Positions 13,397 to 20,164 are shown, counted from the stretch's first letter. The stretch is 20,419 bases of DNA from Oscillospiraceae bacterium (GCA_016296565.1 JAEDJB010000019.1:1-20419), one strand, 5' to 3'. Notes: a model not told the origin generated them from the sequence alone. Made by a program: numbers and translations.

Positions 13397-14740
13397 TCAG
13401 GTGCCACTATGGCCCCAGCCGCCGGTGCTGTGATGGAAGCGGCTTTCCAGACCGTCCTGGTCCAGGCCGCAGTCCCAACCGGGGAAAAACTCCCCGGTGT
13501 AGATGGTGTTGCTGTCCGTATAGAGGATGAACCGGCCGTCCTGCCGGGCCAGCTCTCCCCGGTCCGACCCTGTGAGGGTGCAGATGGTCAGGAAGGGCTG
13601 GGGGGCTGTCTCTTCGGTGTCCAGCCCCCGGGCGAAGGTGACGCTGCGCACCCCGGTGGCGGAGCTTTCCTGGCGGCACATGGAGAAGTCTCCCGTCCAG
13701 TCCTCGGGCAGTTCCAGGTACCAGCCGTCGCCGCTGTGGCAGGTGGTGAGCACCTGGCTGCCGCTGCCGTCAGCCCGGTAGGCGATCCAGTCCAGCCACC
13801 AGAAGCTGTCGGCGGTGCTGCTGCCGTAGGCGGGTACCTCCCGGGACACGGGCACCTCGGTGATCCCGTCCCCGTTCATATCCGCCGGGAAGACCCCGGA
13901 ATAGTAGTGGCAGGTGTTTGCGCTGCTGCGCTTCCCGGAACCCAGGGAGAGGTTCCGCAGGCCGCCCTCCTCCACGCAGAACACGTCGGTCACCAGCACG
14001 TCCTTGCCGAAGTAGGAGGTGACGAACAGACCGGGGACCTCGTCCGCCAGGGTTCCGCTGGACCAGGCGCAGATGTCGGTGGCGCCCTCGGAGAGAGGGG
14101 CAGCGGAGAGCAGCTCCATGTGGCTCTCCCGGCCGTCGTAATACTCCAGACGCCAGCGGGCGGGGCTGCCGCCCTCGCTCTGGGTCAGCACCAGTTCCTC
14201 CCGGCCGTCCTCGTCCAGGTCCGCCGCCAGGTACCGGCCGTAGCCGCTGCGGAGAATTTCCATGGGCTCTCCCCCGGCGATGGTGTATCCCACCAGGGTG
14301 TGAACGGAGGTGCTCACCTGCCAGCTCACCAGAATGTCGCAGCCGGTGTCCCCGCACAGGTCCAGGTAGTCGATGGACTCAATCTCGCTGCCGATGCCCT
14401 CGATGCGGGCATAGACCTGATAGGTCTCCCGGTCATCCTGCTTGAAGATCACAATCTGCAGGGGCTGCTCCGCGGCAGCGTCCCGGAAAAAGGCCACCGC
14501 CTCCTGGGTGCCGTCCCCGTCCACATCCACCAGCTGGATGGTCTGGCGGTTCTCGCCGCTTAAGGGGGCGATATACTCCGCGCTGCCCTTTTCCTGGTTG
14601 ATGGTGGCCTGGAGATTCACATAGGACTCCGAGGACTTGGGCAGGGCGTACATCTCGTCCACGCTGCCAAACACGCAGCCGGTGAGTCCCCCCAGACACA
14701 GGAGCAGGGCCAGCAGCCCCACAGCTTTCCGCAGCTTCAC
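13397..14740 (-). CDS. Lipoprotein with three Asp-rich (FG-GAP/VCBS-like) repeats
   Basis: 447 residues. Signal sequence with lipobox LTGC (lipidated Cys22). Three calcium-loop-like motifs occur: DVDGDGTQEAV (about 72), DLDEDGREELV (about 174) and DMNGDGITEVPV (about 287), each followed by strands, as in FG-GAP/VCBS beta-propeller repeats. It is thus probably a surface-anchored propeller-type protein; ligand unknown. Start is a GTG at 14740 with AAAGGAGG ten bases upstream; no nearby ATG fits. A hairpin GGCCGG/CCGGCC (14762-14778) lies in its leader. It precedes the response regulator by 75 bases and may be part of the same sensing system. Divergent from tRNA-Leu. Confidence 0.85.
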   Translation of the reverse strand: MKLRKAVGLLALLLCLGGLTGCVFGSVDEMYALPKSSESYVNLQATINQEKGSAEYIAPLSGENRQTIQLVDVDGDGTQEAVAFFRDAAAEQPLQIVIFKQDDRETYQVYARIEGIGSEIESIDYLDLCGDTGCDILVSWQVSTSVHTLVGYTIAGGEPMEILRSGYGRYLAADLDEDGREELVLTQSEGGSPARWRLEYYDGRESHMELLSAAPLSEGATDICAWSSGTLADEVPGLFVTSYFGKDVLVTDVFCVEEGGLRNLSLGSGKRSSANTCHYYSGVFPADMNGDGITEVPVSREVPAYGSSTADSFWWLDWIAYRADGSGSQVLTTCHSGDGWYLELPEDWTGDFSMCRQESSATGVRSVTFARGLDTEETAPQPFLTICTLTGSDRGELARQDGRFILYTDSNTIYTGEFFPGWDCGLDQDGLESRFHHSTGGWGHSGT

Positions 14741-14878
14741 GAACCGGACGCCTCCTTTCCAGGCCGGCCCTTCCGGCCCGCCATGCTTTCCTGCTCATAA
14801 TCGTACCATAATATCATATCATACCACATCCCATTCTGATTTCCTATGATTTCTTTGAAATTTCTAAGAGAAAAACCC

Positions 14879-14907
14879 TTGCCATTGGTCCCCGGCTGTT
14901 GTATAAT
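14879..14907 (+). promoter_or_regulatory. Sigma-A promoter of tRNA-Leu
   Basis: TTGCCA (14879-14884), exactly 17 bases, then a perfect TATAAT (14902-14907). Start of transcription should be near 14914, about 15 bases before the mature tRNA. With no strong T-tailed terminator after the tRNA, this promoter could also serve the hairpin array, the four-helix-bundle gene and greA. Confidence 0.88.
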
Positions 14908-14928
14908 CCACTTGCGCTTAGCCCACCT

Positions 14929-15015
14929 GCCGGTGTGATGAAATTGGTAGACGTAGCGGACTCAAAATCCGCCGCTGGCGACAGCGTACCGGTTCGAGTC
15001 CGGTCACCGGCACCA
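14929..15015 (+). tRNA. tRNA-Leu, anticodon CAA
   Basis: Acceptor stem GCCGGTG (14929-14935) pairs with CACCGGC (15005-15011), followed by A and an encoded CCA (15013-15015). The anticodon stem GCGGA/TCCGC holds the loop CTCAAAA, giving anticodon CAA, which reads UUG. The T arm carries GGTTCGAGTCC, and an extra arm of class II length is present, as expected for leucine. Length is 87 bases including CCA. Confidence 0.97.
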
Positions 15016-15051
15016 CGAAAGCTCAGATTGCTTCTGCAATCTGAGCTTTCG
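15016..15051 (+). repeat. Perfect 16-bp hairpin abutting the tRNA CCA end
   Basis: 15016-15031 (CGAAAGCTCAGATTGC) pairs with 15036-15051 around the loop TTCT. It begins at the base after CCA. No T-run follows (AACTAAGTG), so it is not a standard terminator. It may serve in tRNA 3' processing, or mark the edge of an element inserted at the tRNA end. Confidence 0.7.
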
Positions 15052-15054
15052 AAC

Positions 15055-15227
15055 TAAGTGTGCCCTTTCGGGCACGAGAAGAGCGTTTCCCGCGTGAAGA
15101 TGGCCTTCGGCCAAGAGAAGGGTGCTTCGCACGTGCTGGCACACTTACCTTCACGTTTTGCCTCCGGCAAAACCCTTCTCTGCGGCGCAAGCCGCAGCTT
15201 CCCTTGCCGCGAAGCGGCAACCTTCAC
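15055..15227 (+). repeat. Two-armed hairpin array with conserved linker
   Basis: Short hairpins: 15060-15075 (loop TTTC), 15101-15113 (loop TTC), 15122-15132 (loop TTC), 15133-15142, 15155-15173 (loop TCC), 15180-15197 (7 bp, loop GCAA) and 15204-15220 (7 bp, loop GAA); a degenerate one may lie at 15083-15093. Linkers are GAGAAG (15076), GTGAAG (15094), AGAGAAG (15114) in the left half, and CCTTCAC (15148), CCTTCTC (15174), GCTTCCC (15197), CCTTCAC (15221) in the right half. The linkers of the halves are reverse complements, so larger pairings also exist: 15055-15064/15138-15147 (10 bp), 15093-15099/15149-15155 (7 bp) and 15114-15123/15172-15181 (10 bp). Not CRISPR: the units are palindromes and the linkers, not the hairpins, are conserved. 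Confidence 0.8.
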
Positions 15228-15250
15228 ACACACGACAAGGAAGTTTTCAT

Positions 15251-15613
15251 ATGCCAGAAAGCAAACTCGCCGTCCAATCCATGGACTTCGCTGTCTCCAT
15301 CATCCAGCTGGTCAAGAACCTGAAACAGCAGAAGGAATCCATTATCTCCAACCAAATCGGCAGAAGCGGCACCTCCATCGGCGCAAACATCCGGGAGGCC
15401 CAATACGCCCACGGAAAGGCAGACTTCATCGCAAAGCTGCAGATCGCCCTGAAGGAAGCCAACGAAACCGGTTACTGGCTGGAGCTGCTCTACCGCACCG
15501 GCTACCTCAGCGAAGGAGACTATCACGCCCTGGAGACTTCCTGCGCCAGGCTTCGTGTTATGCTGGTTTCTTCCATCAGAACCGCAAAAGCCAATCAATC
15601 TGCCCAATCGTAA
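15251..15613 (+). CDS. Four-helix-bundle protein (23S rRNA IVS / Avd-like family)
   Basis: 120 residues, typical for the family (PF05635, TIGR02436). Recognised by SNQIGRSGTSIGANIREAQ (about 33-51) and KLQIALKEANETGYWLELL (about 62-80), within four amphipathic helices. Relatives are encoded in intervening sequences of 23S rRNA and, as Avd, assist reverse transcriptases of diversity-generating retroelements; they form pentamers and are basic enough to bind nucleic acid. No reverse transcriptase or rRNA is nearby. The ATG at 15251 has AAGGAA upstream and lies 23 bases after the last linker of the hairpin array, so the array would be its leader. greA begins 25 bases after its stop. A role in binding the array RNA is inference. 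Confidence 0.88.
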   Translation: MPESKLAVQSMDFAVSIIQLVKNLKQQKESIISNQIGRSGTSIGANIREAQYAHGKADFIAKLQIALKEANETGYWLELLYRTGYLSEGDYHALETSCARLRVMLVSSIRTAKANQSAQS

Positions 15614-15638
15614 CAGGGCTATAATCGAGGTGTACCTC

Positions 15639-16142
15639 ATGCATGACGAACTGACCCAAGTGGACATTGACAAGATGAAGGAGGAGCTCCAGCACCGGAT
15701 TCAGGTGCTGCGGCCCAAGCTCATTGAGGAAGTAAAGGTGGCCCGCTCCTTCGGGGATCTCAGCGAGAACTTCGAGTACAAGGCCGCCAAGCGGGAGAAA
15801 AACCGCAACGACAGCCGCATCCGCTACCTGGAGAACATGATTAAAACCGCCAAGGTTATTGACGGCACCTCCCAGGGTTCCGGCATCGGGCTGTTTGACA
15901 AGGTCACCATCTACCTGGAGGACGACGACGAGGAGGAAACCATCCAGCTGGTGACCACCCTCCGCCAGGACGCCCTAAAGGGCCTTATCAGCAAGGAGTC
16001 CCCCGTGGGCAAGGCCCTCATGGGCCACCAGGTGGGGGACCGGGTCCTCATCGAGGCCGGGGCGGACTGCCGCTATTACGTCCAGGTCCGGGCTGTGGAA
16101 AAAACCGGAGAGGACCCGGACATCCCCATCAGCACGTTCTGA
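15639..16142 (+). CDS. greA: Transcription elongation factor GreA
   Basis: 167 residues, close to the usual 158. GreA enters the secondary channel of RNA polymerase and stimulates cleavage of backtracked RNA. The N-terminal coiled coil carries the tip motif ARSFGDLSENFEYKAAKRE (about 36-54, with the two acidic residues D and E), and the C-terminal FKBP-like domain ends in SKESPVGKALMGHQVGDRV and a short tail. The ATG at 15639 has GAGGTG six bases upstream. A perfect TATAAT at 15620-15625 precedes it but without a recognisable -35, so it may have its own promoter or be read from the tRNA promoter. Phe in NFEY replaces the more common Ala. Confidence 0.94.
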   Translation: MHDELTQVDIDKMKEELQHRIQVLRPKLIEEVKVARSFGDLSENFEYKAAKREKNRNDSRIRYLENMIKTAKVIDGTSQGSGIGLFDKVTIYLEDDDEEETIQLVTTLRQDALKGLISKESPVGKALMGHQVGDRVLIEAGADCRYYVQVRAVEKTGEDPDIPISTF

Positions 16143-16311
16143 CGGGAACCCCTTTCATCTGCAAGCAAACTATTTTCTCCTGCAAACTGTTCCGGCATTT
16201 TCGGGAGAAAACCGGGTTTTATCCGGGAATGTTGGTGGTTTTGCCGATTGATTTTGCAACTTCCACGTTGTATTATTTCATTGTAGTCAAGAGAGCCGGT
16301 TTCACCGGCAC
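16143..16311 (+). promoter_or_regulatory. Gene-free stretch with a possible plus-strand promoter (16248-16276)
   Basis: No gene is supported between greA and the regulator gene (16143-16659). TTGATT (16248-16253) and TATTAT (16271-16276) are spaced by 17 bases and could start an RNA near 16283. That RNA would run through hairpins 16295-16309 and 16312-16335 to a T-run, about 55 bases. The -35 is only four of six, so this may be chance. Confidence 0.35.
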
Positions 16312-16338
16312 AGGTCTTTTCCTTCCCAAAGACCTTTT
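16312..16338 (+). terminator. Terminator downstream of greA
   Basis: AGGTCTTT (16312-16319) pairs with AAAGACCT (16328-16335), and TTT follows. A smaller hairpin (16295-16309, GCCGG/CCGGC) comes right before. Suited to end transcripts from greA. Confidence 0.6.
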
Positions 16339-16425
16339 GACAACCCCTTCTTGTCCAAACCCGTTTCTTCCTTTTAACCTTCCGTTTCATTGTATCCAGC
16401 CCTGTGGTTTCTCCGCCCGGGGCAG

Positions 16426-16465
16426 AAAGACCCCTGGACAGTTCCCCAACTGTCCAGGGGTCTTT
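16426..16465. terminator. Bidirectional terminator between greA and regulator gene
   Basis: Perfect 16-bp stem, 16426-16441 with 16450-16465 (AAAGACCCCTGGACAG and its complement), loop of 8 bases. It reads TCTTTCTTAT on the plus side and TCTTTCTGCC on the minus side, so it can stop both greA and the converging regulator transcript. Confidence 0.85.
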
Positions 16466-16472
16466 CTTATAG

Positions 16473-16646
16473 GCAATCGAAAAAGGCGTTGCCTTTTCCG
16501 ATTGCGAAACCTTCGGCCTGCTGCGCGCGCCGGCGATCTGCCTTTGGCAGGCCGCCGGAACACTGGCAGGCCGAGCTGTATTTTTCCCGGCGTACATGCC
16601 GCCGGGAAAAATGATTCCATATACTTTCGCCGCTGCAGCGGCGAAA
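16473..16646 (-). repeat. Hairpin cluster downstream of the response regulator gene
   Basis: Stems: 16473-16487/16491-16505 (15 bp, one A.C mismatch that becomes a G.U pair in minus-strand RNA), 16514-16521/16547-16554 (8 bp) competing with 16538-16550 (CTGCC-TTT-GGCAG), 16580-16592/16600-16612 (perfect 13 bp) and 16625-16646 (perfect 22-base palindrome, CGCCGCTG core). GGCAGGCCG occurs twice (16546, 16565). The G.U-compatible mismatch suggests a minus-strand transcript, the 3' end of the regulator operon mRNA. Confidence 0.55.
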
Positions 16647-16659
16647 CTCTGCGAGGCTT

Positions 16660-17352
16660 TTAGCCCCGGAAGCGATAGCCCACGCCCCACACGGTTTCGA
16701 TGTACTGAATGTGCTCGGGGTCAATTTCGATCTTGTCCCGGATGTGCTTGATGTGCACCGTCACCGTGGACACGTCCCCGTAGGCGTCCATCCCCCAGAC
16801 GCTGTCAAACAGCCGGTCCTTGGAGAACACCGTGTCCGGGTGTTCGGCCAGAAAGAGCAGCAGGTCATACTCCTTGCTGGTCATGTTCTTCTCCCGGCCG
16901 TTGACCCACACCCGGCGGGCGTCCCGGTCGATCTCCAGGCCCCGGATTTTCAGAATTTCCGGCCGGGGCTTTTCCCTGCCTCCCACCAGCCGCTGGTACC
17001 GCTGGATGTGGCCCTTCACCCGGGCCACCAGCTCGCTGGGGCTGAAGGGCTTGGTCATGTAGTCGTCCGCCCCCAGACCCAGGCCCCGGACCTTGTCAAT
17101 GTCGTCGGCCAGAGCGGAGATGATGATCACGGGAGTGTCCTTCTCCTCCCGCAGGCGGCGACAGATCTCAAAGCCGCTTAAGCCCGGGAGCATCACGTCT
17201 ACGATCACCAGGGCGTAATCCTCTGCCAGGGCCCGGCGGAGGCCCTCGGTGCCGTCGGTGCACAGGGTGCAGTCAAAGCCGCCGTTGATCTCCAGGTAGT
17301 CCCGCTCCAGCTCGGCTACGCTCTGGTCGTCCTCAATAATCAGTAGTTTCAC
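16660..17352 (-). CDS. OmpR/PhoB-family response regulator (second system)
   Basis: 230 residues. Receiver domain with IEDD acid pocket, phosphorylated Asp52 in IVDVMLPGLSG, Ser in IIISALAD and Lys in DDYMTKPFSP; winged-helix domain with MTSKEYDLLLFLAEHPDTVFSK, TVTVHIKHIRDKIE and terminal YIETVWGVGYRFRG. Start is a GTG at 17352 whose bases overlap the kinase stop codon (GTGA), with AGGAGG upstream, so regulator and kinase are coupled. It should control genes in answer to the kinase; the adjacent ABC transporter genes are the obvious candidates. Confidence 0.95.
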   Translation of the reverse strand: MKLLIIEDDQSVAELERDYLEINGGFDCTLCTDGTEGLRRALAEDYALVIVDVMLPGLSGFEICRRLREEKDTPVIIISALADDIDKVRGLGLGADDYMTKPFSPSELVARVKGHIQRYQRLVGGREKPRPEILKIRGLEIDRDARRVWVNGREKNMTSKEYDLLLFLAEHPDTVFSKDRLFDSVWGMDAYGDVSTVTVHIKHIRDKIEIDPEHIQYIETVWGVGYRFRG

Positions 17353-18500
17353 AGGATGTCCTCCTCTTTCTGAAGGGGGAGATAGACAAAGGCCCGGGTC
17401 CCCTCCCCTTCCTCGCTGGTCAGCCAGATTTTTCCGTGGTGGCTGTCCACAATGCTCCGGCAGATGGCCAGGCCCAGGCCGCTGCCGGGCACGGAGCTGG
17501 ACCGGGCGGTGTCCGCCCGGAAGAAGCTGTCAAACACATGGTGCAGGGCCTCGCTGCTGATTCCCCGGCCGTTGTCCGACACCTGGATCACCAGGCCCCC
17601 CTCGTAAGGCTCCGCCGTCAGGTCGATGGCGCCGCCGGGGCGGCTGTATTTGATGGCGTTGGACACCAGGTTGTCCATCACCCGCTTGAGCTTGCCCCGG
17701 TCCGCCGTCACCAGGTACCTGCCCTGGGGCAGCCGGGAGGTGAAGGTCAGCCCCCGGCCCGCCGCGTCCTGGGTGTACTCCTCCCCCAGGTCAGCCAGGA
17801 AAGCGGTCATCTCCACATATTCAAAGTGATACTGCATCCGCCCCAGCTCATACTCGGAGAAGTCGGACATGTTCCGCACCAGCTTCTCCAGCACCAGGGA
17901 CTTGCTGTAAATGGTGTCCAGGTAATGGTCCCGCTTTTCCGGGGTGTTGGCGATGCCGTCCCGGATGCCCTCCACATAGCCCTTGATGGCGGTGATGGGG
18001 GTGCGCAGGTCGTGGGAGAGGTTGGCCATGAGCAGGCCCCGCTCCTCCTGGGCGGCGGCCTCGGCGTTGGCGGCGGCTTTCAGCCGCTGACGGACGCTCT
18101 CCAGGGACTGGCACAGCTCGTCCAGCTCCCGCTCCTGACAGGAGAGGATCTCAAAGTCCAGTTCCCCCTCCCGCAGATTGTCCGCCGCCTGGCAGAGGGT
18201 TTTGAGGGTGCCCGACAGCTTCCCCGCCATCCGGGAGGTAACCGCCATGCACATCCCCGCCACGCACAGGCACAGAAGGATGATCCCTCCGATGAGGTAG
18301 GGCAGCATCCGCCGGGGTCCCTGGAGCTCTCCCCAGAACAGGTTAACGACAGAGCGGACAAAGTCCTCTCCCTCGGGGACCCGGGCAGCAAAAAGCGCCA
18401 GGATCACCACCACCAGCACCAAGGCAATGAGCAGAGACAACCCCAGCATCAAAAGGCCGGTTTGAATGAACCGGCCTTTCATTGTGGTTTTTCGGGCCAT
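17349..18500 (-). CDS. Sensor histidine kinase (second system)
   Basis: 383 residues. Two membrane helices (about 13-38 and 66-88) enclose a short external loop of about 27 residues, then a HAMP-like helix pair, the dimerisation domain with LSHDLRTPIT (phosphorylated His163) and the ATPase domain with NLVSNAIKYSRP, DNGRGISSEA and GSGLGLAIC. The short external loop suggests sensing within the membrane or through a partner such as the adjacent ABC transporter. The ATG at 18500 has AAAGGAGG upstream; the frame extends to 18746 but overlaps the permease gene. Codons 7-17 contain a perfect 11-bp inverted repeat followed by TTTT. Confidence 0.93.
   Translation of the reverse strand: MARKTTMKGRFIQTGLLMLGLSLLIALVLVVVILALFAARVPEGEDFVRSVVNLFWGELQGPRRMLPYLIGGIILLCLCVAGMCMAVTSRMAGKLSGTLKTLCQAADNLREGELDFEILSCQERELDELCQSLESVRQRLKAAANAEAAAQEERGLLMANLSHDLRTPITAIKGYVEGIRDGIANTPEKRDHYLDTIYSKSLVLEKLVRNMSDFSEYELGRMQYHFEYVEMTAFLADLGEEYTQDAAGRGLTFTSRLPQGRYLVTADRGKLKRVMDNLVSNAIKYSRPGGAIDLTAEPYEGGLVIQVSDNGRGISSEALHHVFDSFFRADTARSSSVPGSGLGLAICRSIVDSHHGKIWLTSEEGEGTRAFVYLPLQKEEDIL
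18452..18479 (-). terminator. Terminator-like hairpin inside the start of the kinase gene
   Basis: AAAGGCCGGTT pairs perfectly over 11 bp (18452-18462/18469-18479, loop of 6). In the minus-strand RNA the stem is followed by TTTTGATG-like sequence (T-run from 18454 region), within kinase codons 7-17. It could attenuate transcription entering kinase and regulator genes, or be just a by-product of the codons. Confidence 0.4.
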
Positions 18501-18546
18501 AGGCCTGACCTCCTTTGGGGGCGGGGCGTTTGCGGCTCCGCCGGGT

Positions 18547-19299
18547 TTACCCCTCCTTCCGCTCGAAGAGCAGGAAGCCGCCGCAGCCGAAGACCAGGCC
18601 GTATCCGGCCAGCAAACCGATGCGGGAGAGGAGGGAGTGGATGGGCAGGGTGACGCCGATCCACAGGTTGTGCCACCGGAGATACCCGGTGAAGAGCAGG
18701 CCGCCGATGGCGGGCATATAGGTACCCAGGGCGATGAAGACCACATACAGCACCACGCACAGCAGCACCGTCAGGCTGGGTCCCTTCACCAGCTGGTTGA
18801 TGAGGCAGAAAAACAGGATCAGCACCGCCAGGGGAATCAGGTCCAGCAGGCAGGCCCCCAGGCTGGAGAGGATGCCGCCGGTCCCCCCGCCCAGCACCAC
18901 CTGGGTCAGGGCGGAGACCAGGAACAGCACCACCAGATCTGCCAGGCACAGCAGGAACACCGCCGCCGCCTTGGAGAAGAAGAGCTTGCCCTTCCCCACC
19001 GGGCGCATCAGGGAAAAGCGGATGGTGTGGTCCCCCTGCTCCCCCACGAACAGGTCGCAGCTGGCCATGATGGCCATGAGGGGCAGGAAGATCATCAGGA
19101 AGAAGAGCAGGTTGGAACTGGTCAGTCCACCCAGCACCGCCTGGCGGGAGACGCCGCCGCCGGTGATGTAGTTGGCGATGACGATCCGCAGGGCGCTGGC
19201 CACGCAGATGGCGGAGCCGATGATCAGAAGAACCAGATATTTTTTCCGCTTGCTGAGCTTAAAGCACTCGTTTTTCAGGTTTGCCAGAAATTGCTGCAT
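18547..19299 (-). CDS. ABC-2 type transporter permease
   Basis: 250 residues with six predicted membrane helices (about 22-44, 62-83, 110-135, 146-168, 176-200, 226-245). A charged N-terminal segment (LKNECFKLSKRKK) and the cytoplasmic stretch GEQGDHTIRFSLMRPVGKGKLFFSKA between helices 2 and 3 (about 87-111, read in parts) are typical of ABC-2 permeases of the lantibiotic-immunity/bacitracin-export type. The ATG at 19299 has GAGGAGG upstream; the frame extends to 19461 but overlaps the ATPase gene. It starts 13 bases after the ATPase stop, so the two form one transporter. Confidence 0.85.
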   Translation of the reverse strand: MQQFLANLKNECFKLSKRKKYLVLLIIGSAICVASALRIVIANYITGGGVSRQAVLGGLTSSNLLFFLMIFLPLMAIMASCDLFVGEQGDHTIRFSLMRPVGKGKLFFSKAAAVFLLCLADLVVLFLVSALTQVVLGGGTGGILSSLGACLLDLIPLAVLILFFCLINQLVKGPSLTVLLCVVLYVVFIALGTYMPAIGGLLFTGYLRWHNLWIGVTLPIHSLLSRIGLLAGYGLVFGCGGFLLFERKEG

Positions 19300-19312
19300 A
19301 TGTCGTTCCTCC

Positions 19313-20047
19313 TCACAGGACCACGGAGCCCTTTTTGTCCCGGACCTTGGCCAGGAAGTAATCCTCCAGGGAGGGGTTGAGCCGGAGGGCCTCCTCCTTG
19401 GTGTCGAAGGAGAGCATCTCCCCCTCGTGGAGCACCAGGACCTTGCTGCACATCTTCTCAATCTCCGAGGCCAGGTGGCTGGCCACCAGGAAGGTGACTC
19501 CCTTCTCCCTGGCCAGGCGGATGATGATCTCCCGGATCTCCACGGTGGCCTCGATGTCCAGGCCGTTGGTGGGCTCGTCCAGGATCATCAGTTCCGGCTC
19601 GGAGATCAGCGCCAGGGCCAGGCCCATTCGCTGCTTCATGCCCAGGGAGAACTTGCCGCAGCGCTCCTTTTTATACTGGGACAGGCCCACGATCTCCAGC
19701 ACCTTGTCCACCCGGGCCTGGTCCACCTGGGGGTAGTACCGGGCGGCCATGCGCAGGTGGTCCTGGGCGGTGAGGTTTTCAAACAGGGCGGGCTGCTCAA
19801 TGAGAGCCCCCACCTTGGCCAGGGCCTGCTCCCGCTGGGTCACCGCGTCCGCGCCGAACACGGTGATCTTCCCCGCCGTGGGCTGGCACAGGCCGGTGAT
19901 GGCTTTCATGATGGTGGTTTTCCCCGAGCCGTTGGGACCCAGCAGGCCCACCACCTCTCCCCGCTGGACGGAGAAGGTGATGTTTCTGGCCCCGCGGCCA
20001 TTGCTGTATAGCTTGGACATGTGGTCCAGATTCAGTACGGTCTCCAA
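19313..20047 (-). CDS. ABC transporter ATPase, BcrA-like
   Basis: About 244 residues. Walker A GPNGSGKTT (about 37-45), Q-loop near ALIEQPALFENLT, signature FSLGMKQRMGLA (the LGMKQR form of antibiotic/peptide exporters), Walker B LMILDEPTNGLD and switch His in ASHLASEIE. It powers the permease encoded next. Start is most likely TTG at 20047, with AAAGGAG six bases upstream; a TTG at 20071 and an ATG at 20020 are possible. Together with permease, kinase and regulator the layout resembles peptide-antibiotic sensing and resistance modules; substrate unknown. Confidence 0.9.
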   Translation of the reverse strand: METVLNLDHMSKLYSNGRGARNITFSVQRGEVVGLLGPNGSGKTTIMKAITGLCQPTAGKITVFGADAVTQREQALAKVGALIEQPALFENLTAQDHLRMAARYYPQVDQARVDKVLEIVGLSQYKKERCGKFSLGMKQRMGLALALISEPELMILDEPTNGLDIEATVEIREIIIRLAREKGVTFLVASHLASEIEKMCSKVLVLHEGEMLSFDTKEEALRLNPSLEDYFLAKVRDKKGSVVL

Positions 20048-20062
20048 ATGCCGCTCCTTTCC

Positions 20063-20118
20063 GGGCAGCAACCCTGCCCCGTCAGGGCGGGCCGCCCCGG
20101 AGGATTTCCCTCCGGGGC
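20063..20118 (-). repeat. GC-rich hairpin cluster between partial gene and ABC ATPase
   Basis: Stems 20063-20068/20074-20079 (GGGCAG/CTGCCC), competing CCCTG/CAGGG (20072-20076/20083-20087) and 20094-20103/20109-20118 (10 bp, loop ATTTC). The last could end the upstream gene, but no T-run follows. The mutually exclusive pairings could form a leader switch. Confidence 0.45.
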
Positions 20119-20164
20119 TGTGCCCGCTGTGTATGCTTCTGTAAACTGGCTTTTACGCTCCCGA

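Noticed and set aside
15055..15227. CRISPR array
   Set aside because: Units are self-complementary hairpins of differing sequence; only 6-7 base linkers are conserved, there is no repeat of 20-40 bases and no cas gene.
15251..15613. Diversity-generating retroelement or retron
   Set aside because: The protein is Avd-like, but no reverse transcriptase, template/variable repeat pair or msr/msd-like unit with its enzyme is seen nearby.
15224..15673. 149-residue minus-strand frame opposite the four-helix-bundle gene
   Set aside because: Antisense to a recognised family and without a good ribosome binding site.
16076..16690. 204-residue minus-strand frame across the greA-regulator gap
   Set aside because: It crosses the bidirectional terminator and hairpins, overlaps greA and the regulator end, and has no recognisable domain.
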